A DNA stretch of 64,000 bases from Pontibacter arcticus (GCF_003284895.1 NZ_QMDV01000001.1:151080-215079); one strand, 5' to 3'. Shown: positions 52,199-61,234, counted from the stretch's first letter. The notes: a model not told the origin generated them from the letters alone. A program made the numbers and translations.

Positions 52199-53512
52199 TT
52201 AGAAGAACGTCTGGAATACATCGTTAAAGATAGCAAATCCCATTAAGCACAACAAAAGAACCATACCCACTTTTTGGGCATTCTCTAAAAAAGTATCGGA
52301 GGGCTTGCGTCCGCTGATCATCTCATACGTCAGGAACATCACGTGCCCGCCATCCAGCGCCGGGATCGGCAAAAAGTTCATAAAAGCCAGTACCATAGAC
52401 AGCATACCGGTAAGCGACCAGAACTTGTACCAGTTAAACTCGCCACCGTAAATCTGTGCGATTTTGATAGGTCCGCCAATTGATTTGGTAGGGTCGGCCT
52501 CACCTCTGAAGATTTTTCCAAAACCTTTGATGTTTGCCGTAATCACACCAAACGCCTGCTCGGTACCCATCGGAATAGACTCCAGGAAAGTATAATCTTC
52601 GGTTGCAAAGTTAAGCAATGGCTTCGACTGGAAACCCAGCGTGCCATCTTCGCCAACCTGCGAACGCAGTTTGATTGGCGTACCTTCGCGCTCTACCTGC
52701 AACGTAATGGTTTTGCCGGCATTCTCTTTCAGAAGTTTCTGGAAAACATCAAAGAATTTAGCATCCTGTCCGTTTACAGTTAAAACAAAATCGCCTGCTT
52801 TTAAGCCAGCTTTTGCTGCATTGCTCCCTGCCATTACTTGGCCTATCTGGAAGGTCTGGCGCGGCTGCACAAACAGCATGCGGTCTTCTTTATCGGCCAG
52901 GCGGTCCATCAGGTCAACGGGCACTTTTACATCTACTGTTTTGCCCTCGCGTTCCACCGTATAATAAGCATTGCGGCCTAGTAAAGCATCCATCGAGTAT
53001 ACATCATCGAATTTCTCGAGTTTCTGACCATTTACCGCAATGATCTTGTCGCCGGTCTGGAAGCCGATTTCCTCACCAATTTCGTTTGCTACTACGCCAT
53101 ACTTTGCTTCGGATGCCGGTAAGTAACTTTCGCCATAATAAAAGGCCAGGGCTGCGTAAATCAGTATACCTGTAATCACGTTTACAATAATACCACCCAT
53201 CATCACGATCAGGCGCTGCCAGGCTGGTTTAGAGCGGAACTCGTATGGCTTTGGCTCTTCTTTCATCGCTTCGGTATCCATGGATTCATCTACCATACCG
53301 GATATCTTTACAAAACCACCCAACGGAATCAGGCCCAGCATATATTCTGTTTCACCAAATTTCTTGCTTATCAGGGTTGGCGGAAAACCAATTGCATACT
53401 TCTCTACACGCATCCCAAACCACTTGGCAGTAAGCATGTGGCCGAGTTCGTGTAATCCAACTAAAATTGTAAGGCCCAGTATCAGCTGGCCTGCCATGAT
53501 CAAAATATCCAT
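52199..53512 (-). CDS. rseP: RIP metalloprotease RseP
   Basis: A site-2 protease, a zinc peptidase in the inner membrane that cuts anti-sigma factors and signal-peptide remnants. HELGH at residues 21-25 gives the zinc-binding histidines, and LPIPALDGGHV near residue 380 supplies the aspartate. Two PDZ domains lie between (about 120-300, with EIGFQTGDKIIAVNGQ and KAGLKAGDFVLTVNGQ). Helices at the N-terminus, near 95-115 and the C-terminus complete the fold. It follows dxr after 49 bases, the order dxr-rseP seen in many bacteria. Confidence 0.97.
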   Translation of the reverse strand: MDILIMAGQLILGLTILVGLHELGHMLTAKWFGMRVEKYAIGFPPTLISKKFGETEYMLGLIPLGGFVKISGMVDESMDTEAMKEEPKPYEFRSKPAWQRLIVMMGGIIVNVITGILIYAALAFYYGESYLPASEAKYGVVANEIGEEIGFQTGDKIIAVNGQKLEKFDDVYSMDALLGRNAYYTVEREGKTVDVKVPVDLMDRLADKEDRMLFVQPRQTFQIGQVMAGSNAAKAGLKAGDFVLTVNGQDAKFFDVFQKLLKENAGKTITLQVEREGTPIKLRSQVGEDGTLGFQSKPLLNFATEDYTFLESIPMGTEQAFGVITANIKGFGKIFRGEADPTKSIGGPIKIAQIYGGEFNWYKFWSLTGMLSMVLAFMNFLPIPALDGGHVMFLTYEMISGRKPSDTFLENAQKVGMVLLLCLMGFAIFNDVFQTFF

Positions 53513-53561
53513 CTAACTAAACTAAATTTAAAATCTGTTACAGTTGCCGAAGCCGCTGTAT

Positions 53562-54728
53562 TTATACTTTGGATTGTATTTTATGTATTAATTCTGAGGC
53601 CTTTGCACGGGTTTCGCTGTCTGTAAGCACATAATCGTCGTACGAAGGATTGGCAATATACGTAACTTTTGCCATACAACTTTCGATGATCTCGGGCATC
53701 TGCAGGAAACCTACTTCGTCGCGCAGGAAAGCACTTACTGCTATTTCGTTGGCCGCATTTAAAATGCAGGGCATATTGCCGCCTTTGGCCATCGCATCAA
53801 AAGCCAGCTGCAAATTCCGGAACGTCTTCAGATCAGGTTGCTCGAAAGTCAGTTGCGGATAATCCATAAAATTAAATCGCGGGAAGTCGGACTTAAGCCT
53901 GTTCGGGTAGCCTAAGGCGTACTGTATCGGCAATTTCATATCGGGAAGCCCAAGCTGCGCTTTTAAAGAGCCATCTTCGAACTGCACCAGCGAATGGATG
54001 ATAGATTGCGGGTGCACGACAACTTCAATCTGCTCGTTGGTTAATCCGAAAAGCCATTTTGCTTCAATCACTTCCAGGCCTTTGTTCATTAAAGAAGCAG
54101 AGTCGATTGTGATTTTAGCGCCCATGTCCCAGTTGGGGTGTTTAAGCGCCTGTGCTTTGGTAACAAGTATCAGTTCGTCTACAGTTCTTCCTCTGAACGG
54201 CCCACCGGAAGCGGTTAGTATAATTTTCTCGATCGGGTTATGGAACTCCCCAACCAGACACTGGAAAATAGCGCTGTGCTCCGAATCTACGGGGTAGATG
54301 TTGACGCCATACTCTTTTGCAAGCTCTGTGATAAGCTGACCGGCTACGACCAACGTTTCCTTGTTAGCCAGCGCGATCTGCTTTCCTGCTTTAATAGCCC
54401 GGATGGTGGGCTGCAAACCGGCATACCCCATCATGGCGGTCAGTACCATATCCACGGTTCCCATCTCCACTACAGCGCAAAGGGCGTTGGCTCCGGCGTA
54501 TATTTTAATATCCTCCTGCTGAAGCGCCTCGCGCACCTGCTCATAATAAGCTTCGTTTGCAATAACAACAGCATTTGGCTTAAATTTCAGGGCCTGCGTA
54601 ATCAACAGTTCAGCATTGTTATTGGCCGTGATCACTTCCAGCTCAAAACTTTCCGGGTTGGCTTCTATTACATCCAGGGCCTGCGTACCGATGGAACCAG
54701 TGGAACCAAGTATGGCGATTCTTTTCAT
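53562..54728 (-). CDS. dxr: 1-deoxy-D-xylulose 5-phosphate reductoisomerase
   Basis: Dxr makes 2-C-methyl-D-erythritol 4-phosphate with NADPH, the first committed MEP-pathway step. The N-terminal nucleotide site is GSTGSIG at 8-14. The active-site segments are VDSEHSAIFQCL, TASGGPFRGR and DSASLMNKGLEVIEAKWLF. The 388-residue length is typical. This shows that isoprenoids are made by the MEP route here. It is upstream of rseP in the same unit; its own upstream flank is the 7-bp repeat array of the four-helix-bundle cassette, which ends four bases before its start codon. Confidence 0.98.
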   Translation of the reverse strand: MKRIAILGSTGSIGTQALDVIEANPESFELEVITANNNAELLITQALKFKPNAVVIANEAYYEQVREALQQEDIKIYAGANALCAVVEMGTVDMVLTAMMGYAGLQPTIRAIKAGKQIALANKETLVVAGQLITELAKEYGVNIYPVDSEHSAIFQCLVGEFHNPIEKIILTASGGPFRGRTVDELILVTKAQALKHPNWDMGAKITIDSASLMNKGLEVIEAKWLFGLTNEQIEVVVHPQSIIHSLVQFEDGSLKAQLGLPDMKLPIQYALGYPNRLKSDFPRFNFMDYPQLTFEQPDLKTFRNLQLAFDAMAKGGNMPCILNAANEIAVSAFLRDEVGFLQMPEIIESCMAKVTYIANPSYDDYVLTDSETRAKASELIHKIQSKV

Positions 54729-54731
54729 ATT

Positions 54732-55171
54732 GAGTTACGAGTTACGAGTATCGAATTCCGAGTTATTTTTACTCATTCCTTTACTCGTAAGTATTATGCT
54801 GTTCAAAATTTTTATTACCTCCTGGCAATCGGCGTGTATACTTTCGAAATGCTTTTTTTCCAGATACCCTGTATCATGCAATAATCTGAGCCAATATGAG
54901 GTTTCTCTAGCCTCTTTCCTGGCTATACTTAATTTATGTATAAAATCTGCCGTTGATTCGCCACCTATTGCTTCTTCAACATTTGCTCCAATGGAAGTAC
55001 CACTCCTTAAAATCTGCTTTGACAAAACAAATTCTTTTTTCTCATTAGAAAGGTGCTGATACAGTTTAACTGCCCGAATCGCAAAAGCGTATGATTTTTC
55101 TGCTATTATGCTCTTGCTCATTTCCCTATCTATATTAACTCGTAACTCGAAACTAGGAACTCGTAATTGCC
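54732..55171. mobile_element. Four-helix-bundle cassette with inverted heptad arrays
   Basis: The left flank reads GAGTTAC, GAGTTAC, GAGTATC, GAATTCC (54732-54759); the right flank reads AACTCGT, AACTCGA, AACTAGG, AACTCGT (55137-55164), its inverse. Between them lies one small gene. The left array is four bases from the dxr start and the right array covers the GH3 stop codon, so the cassette fills the gap exactly. Confidence 0.6.
54735..55121 (-). CDS. Four-helix-bundle (S23/IVP-like) protein
   Basis: The 128-residue protein belongs to the family first seen inside 23S rRNA intervening sequences. I chose the ATG at 55121 (MSKSIIAEKSYAF), since the upstream extension is encoded by the repeat array. 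The signature RSGTSIGANVEEAIGG and the later ARKEARETSYWLRLL are diagnostic. It would fold into an antiparallel four-helix bundle that forms pentamers in known structures; its role is unknown. Its last ten residues (NNSEFDTRNS) are read from the left array, which suggests that the boundaries are not fixed by selection on the protein. Confidence 0.88.
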   Translation of the reverse strand: MSKSIIAEKSYAFAIRAVKLYQHLSNEKKEFVLSKQILRSGTSIGANVEEAIGGESTADFIHKLSIARKEARETSYWLRLLHDTGYLEKKHFESIHADCQEVIKILNSIILTSKGMSKNNSEFDTRNS

Positions 55172-56652
55172 AACAGGCCATCGGCCAGTTGGCGGTCGTT
55201 GCTCAGGCGCGGTACTTTGTTTTGTCCGCCTAGTTTGCCCTGCGATTTCATGTAGCTCCGGAACGTACCCATAGGCAACACCGATATCTTCAGGTTCTGC
55301 AACACATTGCCGGTTATCAGGTCGTTGTAATAGGTATTGATCTGCTGCATCTGCATGTTCAGATCTTTTTCGAAATCACCTAAGTCGTGGGGTGGCCGCG
55401 AGAACTCTACCAGCCACTCGTGGTACGACTGGCCCTGGTCCTGGCTTACATAAGGTGCTACTGTAAACTCGATCAGTTCGGCAGACTGGTATTTGGCCAT
55501 GGTTCTATCCATGGCTTGCTCTACTTCCTCCCCTATCACATGTTCGCCAAACGCTGAAATAAAATGCTTGATGCGCCCACTTACTAAAATTTTGTAAGGT
55601 TTGATAGACGTAAACCTGATCGTATCGCCGATAGAGTAAGCCCACAAACCTGCATTGCTGCTGATGATGAGCGCGTAATTTACGCCAATCTGTACTTCGC
55701 CAATTGTTAAGCGCGTCGGGTTTTCGTTAAAGTATTCGTCTACAGGTATAAATTCATAAAAAATACCGGTATCGAGTAAAAGGAGAAGACTTTTGTCCTG
55801 TTGTTCGTTCTGGTAAGCAAAGAAACCCTCAGAGGCCGGAAAAGTTTCGATGCTGGGTATACAACGCCCCATCGACTCGCGGAGACGCTTGCGGTACGGC
55901 TCAAAATTAACGCCTCCATACACAAACAGGGAGTAGTTCGGGAAAATATCCTTTATCGGTTTGCCCGTCTGCCGGATCAGTTTATCAAAATACATCTGCA
56001 CCCACGGCGGTATGCCCGAAATGAGTGTCATGTTTTCGTCAATGGTTTCTTCGATGATCTGATCGAGCTTTACTTCCCAGTCTTCGATGCAGTTGGTTTC
56101 GTAGCTTGGCATCTGGTTGGTGCGCAGGTAACCCGGCACGTGGTGGTTCACGATTCCGGATAAACGCCCGGTTGGTATGCCACCCACTTCCTCCAGCTCC
56201 GGGCTCCCGGACAGGAAAATCAGTTTCCCATCCAGGAAACCAGCATTTCCCGTTTCGTGGATGTAGGCCAGAAGCGCATTTTTAGCGCCGTTTATATGGT
56301 TTGGGATAGAATCTTTTGTAATGGGAATATACTTGGCTCCTGAAGTTGTGCCAGACGTTTTTGCCAGGTAAATAGGCTTACCCGGCCATAAAACGTCTTT
56401 TACACCTTGCTGCACCAACTCAAAATAAGAGGCAAGCCCTTCGTAATCGCGTACGGGTACGGCTTTTACAAAATCAGCGTGTGTTTTTATTTTGTCGAAA
56501 TGATGTTCGCGGCCAAATTTTGTACCTGCCGCTTTCCGTATAATTTTATCGAAGATTGCTTTTTGTGCTTCCACCGGATGCTGGATCCAGTGCTGTTGTT
56601 TTTTATGCACATATGCGGCGAGTGGTTTGCTCAACCATGCTTTTACACCCAT
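55153..56652 (-). CDS. GH3-family adenylate-forming protein
   Basis: The 499-residue product belongs to the GH3 acyl-adenylate family, known in plants for conjugating amino acids to hormones. The AMP-binding loop KTSGTTSGAKYIPIT is near residue 94, the middle motif LFVYGGVNFEPY near 243, and the late YSIGDTIRFTS typical of the fold near 335. The bacterial substrate is not known; amino-acid conjugation of a carboxylic acid is the family guess. Its stop codon at 55153 lies inside the right heptad array. Confidence 0.9.
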   Translation of the reverse strand: MGVKAWLSKPLAAYVHKKQQHWIQHPVEAQKAIFDKIIRKAAGTKFGREHHFDKIKTHADFVKAVPVRDYEGLASYFELVQQGVKDVLWPGKPIYLAKTSGTTSGAKYIPITKDSIPNHINGAKNALLAYIHETGNAGFLDGKLIFLSGSPELEEVGGIPTGRLSGIVNHHVPGYLRTNQMPSYETNCIEDWEVKLDQIIEETIDENMTLISGIPPWVQMYFDKLIRQTGKPIKDIFPNYSLFVYGGVNFEPYRKRLRESMGRCIPSIETFPASEGFFAYQNEQQDKSLLLLLDTGIFYEFIPVDEYFNENPTRLTIGEVQIGVNYALIISSNAGLWAYSIGDTIRFTSIKPYKILVSGRIKHFISAFGEHVIGEEVEQAMDRTMAKYQSAELIEFTVAPYVSQDQGQSYHEWLVEFSRPPHDLGDFEKDLNMQMQQINTYYNDLITGNVLQNLKISVLPMGTFRSYMKSQGKLGGQNKVPRLSNDRQLADGLLAITSS

Positions 56653-56898
56653 ACATTCTGTTTTGATGGCAAGGTAAATATAGCGAGATAAACCTGTTTT
56701 GCTATAATAGAGTAAAACTAAAATCTGGGCTGCTGCTGTATTTTATACTTCAGTAGTATCGGATTTCTCAATTTTTTCTGGAAAGTTACATTCATTTCAA
56801 GACAATAAAGTATAAATCCGGTTTAGTTATAGATAACGCCGCTTACTGGTTTTATACTTTGCATTTTATACTTTATAAATCAATTAACTACATAAAAC

Positions 56899-57333
56899 AT
56901 GAAACAACACACCGCACAGGCCCGATGGGAAAAAGGATTAAAAGACGGAAAAGGCAACTTAAGCACTGGCAACGGCCAGATAAAAGCCAGTTATAGTTTC
57001 GATACGCGTTTTGGCGAAGCAAAAGATGGCACCACACCCGAAGAACTGATCGGGGCAGCCCATGCCGGTTGCTTTTCGATGTTTCTGAGCGCTTTAGTTG
57101 GCAAACAGAACATTACACCGGCCTATATAGAAACAACTGCAAAAGTATACTTAGGCGAAAAAGATGGCGGCCCGCTTATTCAAAAAATAGAGCTTACCAC
57201 CGAAGCAAGTATAGATGGCCTGGAGGATGCAGATTTTCAGAAACTTGTGCAGGAGGCAAAAGCTAATTGCCCTGTTTCGAAAGCGCTGGCTGCCGTACCT
57301 GAAGTTATGGTACAGGCTTCACTTAAAAAATAA
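56899..57333 (+). CDS. OsmC-family hydroperoxidase
   Basis: OsmC proteins reduce organic hydroperoxides with two active-site cysteines. Here they are C58 (HAGCFSM) and C124 (ANCPVSKAL), both in their conserved places. The 144-residue length and the N-terminal QARWEKGLKDGKG match the OsmC group rather than Ohr. The gene stands alone, with an AAGTATA-rich 246-base upstream region. Confidence 0.94.
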   Translation: MKQHTAQARWEKGLKDGKGNLSTGNGQIKASYSFDTRFGEAKDGTTPEELIGAAHAGCFSMFLSALVGKQNITPAYIETTAKVYLGEKDGGPLIQKIELTTEASIDGLEDADFQKLVQEAKANCPVSKALAAVPEVMVQASLKK

Positions 57334-57398
57334 AATTGCTATATTGCAGCAGTGCCGTATTTTTTGGCCGCGATGGTTCCATCTCAAAAGCCTTCTCT

Positions 57399-57902
57399 AT
57401 GACAGCGACCGGAAGCAATGCCAGGTCTTCTTTAATTGTGCAGCTTAGCCCTACGCGCAGCGCGAAACTCTCTTTTGCCGTGCAACTCGGGCTTACCCTT
57501 TTATGGCTTGGCTGGGCTGTAATGCTCCTTGTGTTTAACAGAGAAGGAGAGCAGAACTTTTTATATTATATCTTTCTGGGGCTGGCAGTAGCTTTTCTGG
57601 GATATGTAGTGCTGCAGAACACATCCATTTTTGGCGTGCAGTCTTACATTGAGGTTACACCGCAGTACATTGTTTACAAGCGCGGCGTGTTCCGACCAAA
57701 GCATATTATTTCGATTCCTGAGATTGAGGCTTTACATATTTCTGCGCTGGCACTTCGTATTTCGGGAAGCAATGGCAGTAACACCTACCTCGACCTGAAG
57801 CAGGTACGCAAGAAAAAAGACCTCGAAAAGATCAAAAGCAAGATCCGGACAATTGCAACAGCCAATGCGCTGCCGCTAACCGAGCATCCAACTAAACGCT
57901 AA
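57399..57902 (+). CDS. PH-domain-like membrane protein
   Basis: The 167-residue protein has two membrane helices (about residues 27-46 and 53-74) followed by a small PH-like domain with YIEVTPQYIVYKRGVFRPKH, like the YdbT/PH family of membrane proteins. I use the ATG at 57399, as the extension back to a TTG at 57336 codes for an unconserved segment. The function is unknown. It ends at the long hairpin and converges with dnaA. Confidence 0.78.
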   Translation: MTATGSNARSSLIVQLSPTRSAKLSFAVQLGLTLLWLGWAVMLLVFNREGEQNFLYYIFLGLAVAFLGYVVLQNTSIFGVQSYIEVTPQYIVYKRGVFRPKHIISIPEIEALHISALALRISGSNGSNTYLDLKQVRKKKDLEKIKSKIRTIATANALPLTEHPTKR

Positions 57903-57974
57903 ACAGCAAGTATAAAAAGAAAGAGGCCGCTATATGTAGATATATAGCGGCCTCTTTCTTTTTATACTTGCTGT
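57903..57974. terminator. Perfect 33-bp inverted repeat between convergent genes
   Basis: Arms at 57903-57935 and 57942-57974 are exact complements over 33 bases around a 6-base loop. The stem has AAGAGGCCGC at its core and AAGTATA/TATACTT at its outer end, so a heptamer pair is part of the hairpin. It can serve both the PH-like gene and dnaA. Confidence 0.9.
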
Positions 57975-57992
57975 ACTTCTAAAGTATACTAC

Positions 57993-59429
57993 TTACCCAG
58001 CTTTGGATTTAAACTTCTTCTGAAGCTCCTGAATGCTGGCTTTAAATTTCTTATCCGTATCGATCAGGTCTGAAACGGTTTGTACCGAGTGAATAACCGT
58101 ACTGTGGTCGCGGCCGCCAAAATGGTAACCGATAGACTTAAGTGAATGGCTGGTAAACTCCTTGGCAAAGTACATCGCTACCTGGCGCGCTGTTACAATC
58201 TCCTTTTTACGGGTCTTGGCTTTCAGTGAGTCTAAACTTACCTGAAAATACTCGGCAACCGTTTTCTGAATAAAGTCCAGGTTTACTTCGGTTTCCACAT
58301 CTTCGATAATGTGCTTGAGCGCCTGCTTTGCCAGTTCCAGATCAATTTCTTTTCTGTTCAGCGACGACTGTGCGATCAAAGAGATCAGTACGCCTTCCAG
58401 TTCACGCACGTTGGTATCTACGCTGTAAGCTAAATACTCTACCACGTTATCCGGAATATCAATGCCATCGCCCTGCATCTTTTTCTGGATGATGGCCATA
58501 CGCGTTTCAAAATCCGGGCTTTGTAAGTCGGCAGTAAGGCCCCATTTAAAGCGGGAAAGCAAGCGCTCTTCCAGGCCTTTCAGGTCGCGGGGCGGGCAAT
58601 CCGAGGTCATTACGATCTGCTTGCCGGATTGGTGCAGGTGGTTGAAGATATGGAAAAACATTTCCTGTGTCTTCTCTTTGCCGCTCAGAAACTGTACGTC
58701 ATCAATAATGAGAATATCTACGAGCAGGTAAAAATTGGCAAAATCCTGTACGTTGTTGGTCTTAAGCGATTCTATGAACTGGTTCACGAACTTCTCAGAC
58801 GAAACATAAAGTACAAACTTCTCAGGATAGCTGTTTTTAATGTGGTTACCAATGGCTTGCACCAGGTGCGTTTTGCCAAGCCCCACACCTCCGTATACCA
58901 TCAGCGGGTTAAAAGAGGTAGTACCCGGTTTGTTGGCAACTGCATAACCAGCCGAGCGTGCCAGGCGGTTACAGTCTCCTTCAATGTAATTTTCAAAAGT
59001 ATAGCTTCCGTTAAGCTGCGAGTTCAGGAAGTTGCGGTCGATTGTTTTCGACTCAAAAGGGCTTTTTATGAAATTCTGTTCCGGGCGGTACGAGTTAACT
59101 ACTGCCTGCGGAATTTTTTTGGTCGGTATGTTAACCGTTTGCGGCTTATTCGACTCGTTTCCACGATCTACTATGATCGAATATTCGAGCCGGCCTTCAC
59201 TTCCCAGTTCCTGGTAAATGACCTTTTTTAGCAGCTGCACATAGTGCTCCTCCAGCCATTCGTAAAAGAACTGGCTGGGCACTTGTATGGTCAGTACGCT
59301 ATCACGCAGCGATATAGGTTTAATAGGCTCGAACCAGGTTTTAAAGCTCTGTTCGCCTATATTATCCTTAATCACCTGAAGACAGTTACTCCATACGGTT
59401 GAGCAGTCTTTGATCATCCAATTTTCCAA
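57993..59429 (-). CDS. dnaA: Chromosomal replication initiator DnaA
   Basis: DnaA opens oriC and regulates initiation. The 478-residue length is typical. The N-terminal DnaB-contact domain covers about residues 5-85, a linker about 90-140, the AAA+ core has Walker A GGVGLGKTH at 180-188 and DDVQFLSGKEKTQEMFFH, and the DNA-binding signature GGRDHSTVIHS lies near residue 445. An alternative start is M5 (MIKDCSTVW). It is not followed by dnaN and no gyrase or recF gene is near. A 93-base gap separates it from the nucleotidase gene. Confidence 0.98.
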   Translation of the reverse strand: MENWMIKDCSTVWSNCLQVIKDNIGEQSFKTWFEPIKPISLRDSVLTIQVPSQFFYEWLEEHYVQLLKKVIYQELGSEGRLEYSIIVDRGNESNKPQTVNIPTKKIPQAVVNSYRPEQNFIKSPFESKTIDRNFLNSQLNGSYTFENYIEGDCNRLARSAGYAVANKPGTTSFNPLMVYGGVGLGKTHLVQAIGNHIKNSYPEKFVLYVSSEKFVNQFIESLKTNNVQDFANFYLLVDILIIDDVQFLSGKEKTQEMFFHIFNHLHQSGKQIVMTSDCPPRDLKGLEERLLSRFKWGLTADLQSPDFETRMAIIQKKMQGDGIDIPDNVVEYLAYSVDTNVRELEGVLISLIAQSSLNRKEIDLELAKQALKHIIEDVETEVNLDFIQKTVAEYFQVSLDSLKAKTRKKEIVTARQVAMYFAKEFTSHSLKSIGYHFGGRDHSTVIHSVQTVSDLIDTDKKFKASIQELQKKFKSKAG

Positions 59430-59522
59430 AACTTACACGATCCGTTTGGTGAAAAAAACCTCTCCTTATTTGGCAGGGGGGCACAAATTTGCTTAAATAA
59501 TTCTAAACAAAAAATTATTTAT

Positions 59523-60458
59523 TCACGAAGATAATACAGGGTTATCCACAGGCAGAACTGCTGCGGTTGTGGCTGCTTTTTCTTTTGTCTTTTTATTGAA
59601 GGTGAAGTCGATACGGCCCAGATTTATACCTGACCACCCTACCTGGTTCACTAATGTTTCGTGGCCGCTTTCGTGGATAACTTTTGTTGGCTCATCCAGG
59701 AAAGTATGGGTATGCCCACCAATAATCAGATCGATGCCAGCAACTTGTTTTGCCAGTTTCAGATCATCAATTTTAGCGGATTTATAGCTGTAGCCAAGGT
59801 GCGACAGACAAACGATTAAGTTACATTTCTGGTTATCGCGCAGCTCCTGCACCATATCGCGGGCTACCTGCACCGGGTCTAAGTATACGGTTCCGCCAAA
59901 ATGATTTTTGCCAACTAAACCGGCCAGCTCGATACCTACACCAAACACGCCGATTTTAATGCCCTGCTTCTCGAATACCTTATAAGGCTGGAAGCGGTCT
60001 TTTAAAATCGTATTCTTGAAATCGTAGTTCGCCGTCAGGAACGGGAACTGGGCTATTGGCAATTGTTTCGCCAAACCTTCCAGGCCATTATCGAAATCGT
60101 GGTTACCAAGTGTGGCAGCATCATACTTCATCTGGCTCATCAACTTATACTCCAGCTCACCTTGGAAGAAGTTAAAGTAGGGTGTGCCCTGCCAGATATC
60201 GCCGGCATCAAAAAGCAACACGTTTTGCTCCTGCTTCCGGATCTGCTCTATGAAGCTGGCTCTGCGGGCCATGCCGCCCATGCCGCCGTTTCTGCGGCCG
60301 TCGTTTGGCAAAGGGTCTATGCGGGAATGCTGGTCGTTGGTGTGAAGTATGGTCAGTTTTATAGGCTGGCGTGCTGCCTCCGCTGAAAAGGGTAACCCTA
60401 ACAGACTTACGCCTGCAGCGCCTACCACTGTCGTCTTCAGAAAATCTCTACGCTTCAT
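59523..60458 (-). CDS. Metallophosphoesterase half of a split 5'-nucleotidase (Tat-exported)
   Basis: The 311-residue product is the N-terminal catalytic domain of a UshA-like 5'-nucleotidase. The metal motifs are in order: NDQH (41-44), GDIWQGTP, GNHDFDNG and GGHTHTF. A twin-arginine signal is clear: MKRRDFLKTTVVGAAG with RR at 3-4. The C-terminal substrate-recognition domain is missing here and is encoded by the adjacent gene at 60476, placed upstream with a 17-base gap. It would hydrolyse nucleotides or related phosphates in the periplasm. Confidence 0.93.
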   Translation of the reverse strand: MKRRDFLKTTVVGAAGVSLLGLPFSAEAARQPIKLTILHTNDQHSRIDPLPNDGRRNGGMGGMARRASFIEQIRKQEQNVLLFDAGDIWQGTPYFNFFQGELEYKLMSQMKYDAATLGNHDFDNGLEGLAKQLPIAQFPFLTANYDFKNTILKDRFQPYKVFEKQGIKIGVFGVGIELAGLVGKNHFGGTVYLDPVQVARDMVQELRDNQKCNLIVCLSHLGYSYKSAKIDDLKLAKQVAGIDLIIGGHTHTFLDEPTKVIHESGHETLVNQVGWSGINLGRIDFTFNKKTKEKAATTAAVLPVDNPVLSS

Positions 60459-60475
60459 GCTGTCGTCGGTTAGAA

Positions 60476-61234
60476 TTAAGGAAGTATGGTTACGCGGGTC
60501 TTTGTATCCGGCTCGATTGGTTTACCGGCCGCCGTTAACTGGCGTATCTGCTGTAAAATGGCATCACGCAGTAAGAGTCCTACATTTTCGGTGCTGGTCG
60601 CTTTGCTCAGGAAACTGAGGTTATCGCCGCCGTTTGCCAGGTAATCGGAAGTAACCAGTGTATAGCTTTTTGCAGCATCGAATGGCTTCCCTCCAATGCT
60701 GATAGCTGTTGCCTGGCCATTTTTAACGGTATAAGTGGCGTTGCCAAGTATGGCAATTTTTGCTTTGGCAGCGAAATCAAACAACTCCTGTACCGTAGCG
60801 CCATCCAGTGTCAGCACAACTACCTCGTTTTCGAAAGGCATCAGCTCAAACACGTGGCCTACATTAATAGCGCCTTTCGGTAGCGGCGAGCGCATACCGC
60901 CGTTCGTCATCAAAGATAAATCGATTGGTTTGCCGTAAAGTGGCTGACTTTGCTCTTTCTGGAGGTCTACCATAAAGTTGCCGAGCGGCGACTGGTAATC
61001 CGCTTTGTTCAGTTCTATGGTGGCTGTGCCTACTACTTCAGACATTTTAGTAGTAACCTGCTGGCGGTAAGGTGCAACCAATGCTTCGGTTTGCGGACTC
61101 GGGGCAATGGTGCTGTCGATGGCTACATCGGTTTGAGTAAGTGTGGCCGAACTTTGCCAGGCGCGCGGCTGGCAGGCTGCTACTGCAAGCCCAAGCAGCA
61201 ACAGGCATGTATTTTTAGAAAGTATGGTTGGCAT
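60476..61234 (-). CDS. 5'-nucleotidase C-terminal domain lipoprotein
   Basis: The 252-residue product is the C-terminal (substrate specificity) domain of UshA-like enzymes as a separate protein. A Sec lipoprotein signal ends LAVAAC with Cys21. The domain shows the SLMTNGGMRSPLPKG segment, typical of the nucleoside-binding loop, and VTSDYLANGGDNLSFL. It lies upstream of the catalytic gene with 17 bases between them. The two halves have different export routes (Sec lipoprotein and Tat), so they must meet in the periplasm. Confidence 0.9.
   Translation of the reverse strand: MPTILSKNTCLLLLGLAVAACQPRAWQSSATLTQTDVAIDSTIAPSPQTEALVAPYRQQVTTKMSEVVGTATIELNKADYQSPLGNFMVDLQKEQSQPLYGKPIDLSLMTNGGMRSPLPKGAINVGHVFELMPFENEVVVLTLDGATVQELFDFAAKAKIAILGNATYTVKNGQATAISIGGKPFDAAKSYTLVTSDYLANGGDNLSFLSKATSTENVGLLLRDAILQQIRQLTAAGKPIEPDTKTRVTILP

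Noticed and set aside
59542-59550. Perfect DnaA box TTATCCACA near dnaA, with a second at 61256-61264, as a sign of oriC
   Set aside because: A third perfect copy lies at 28880-28888 inside acs, and the one at 59542 is inside the nucleotidase gene. There is no cluster of boxes or AT-rich unwinding stretch beyond the 93-base gap, and no dnaN, recF or gyrase gene nearby. Not enough for an origin call.
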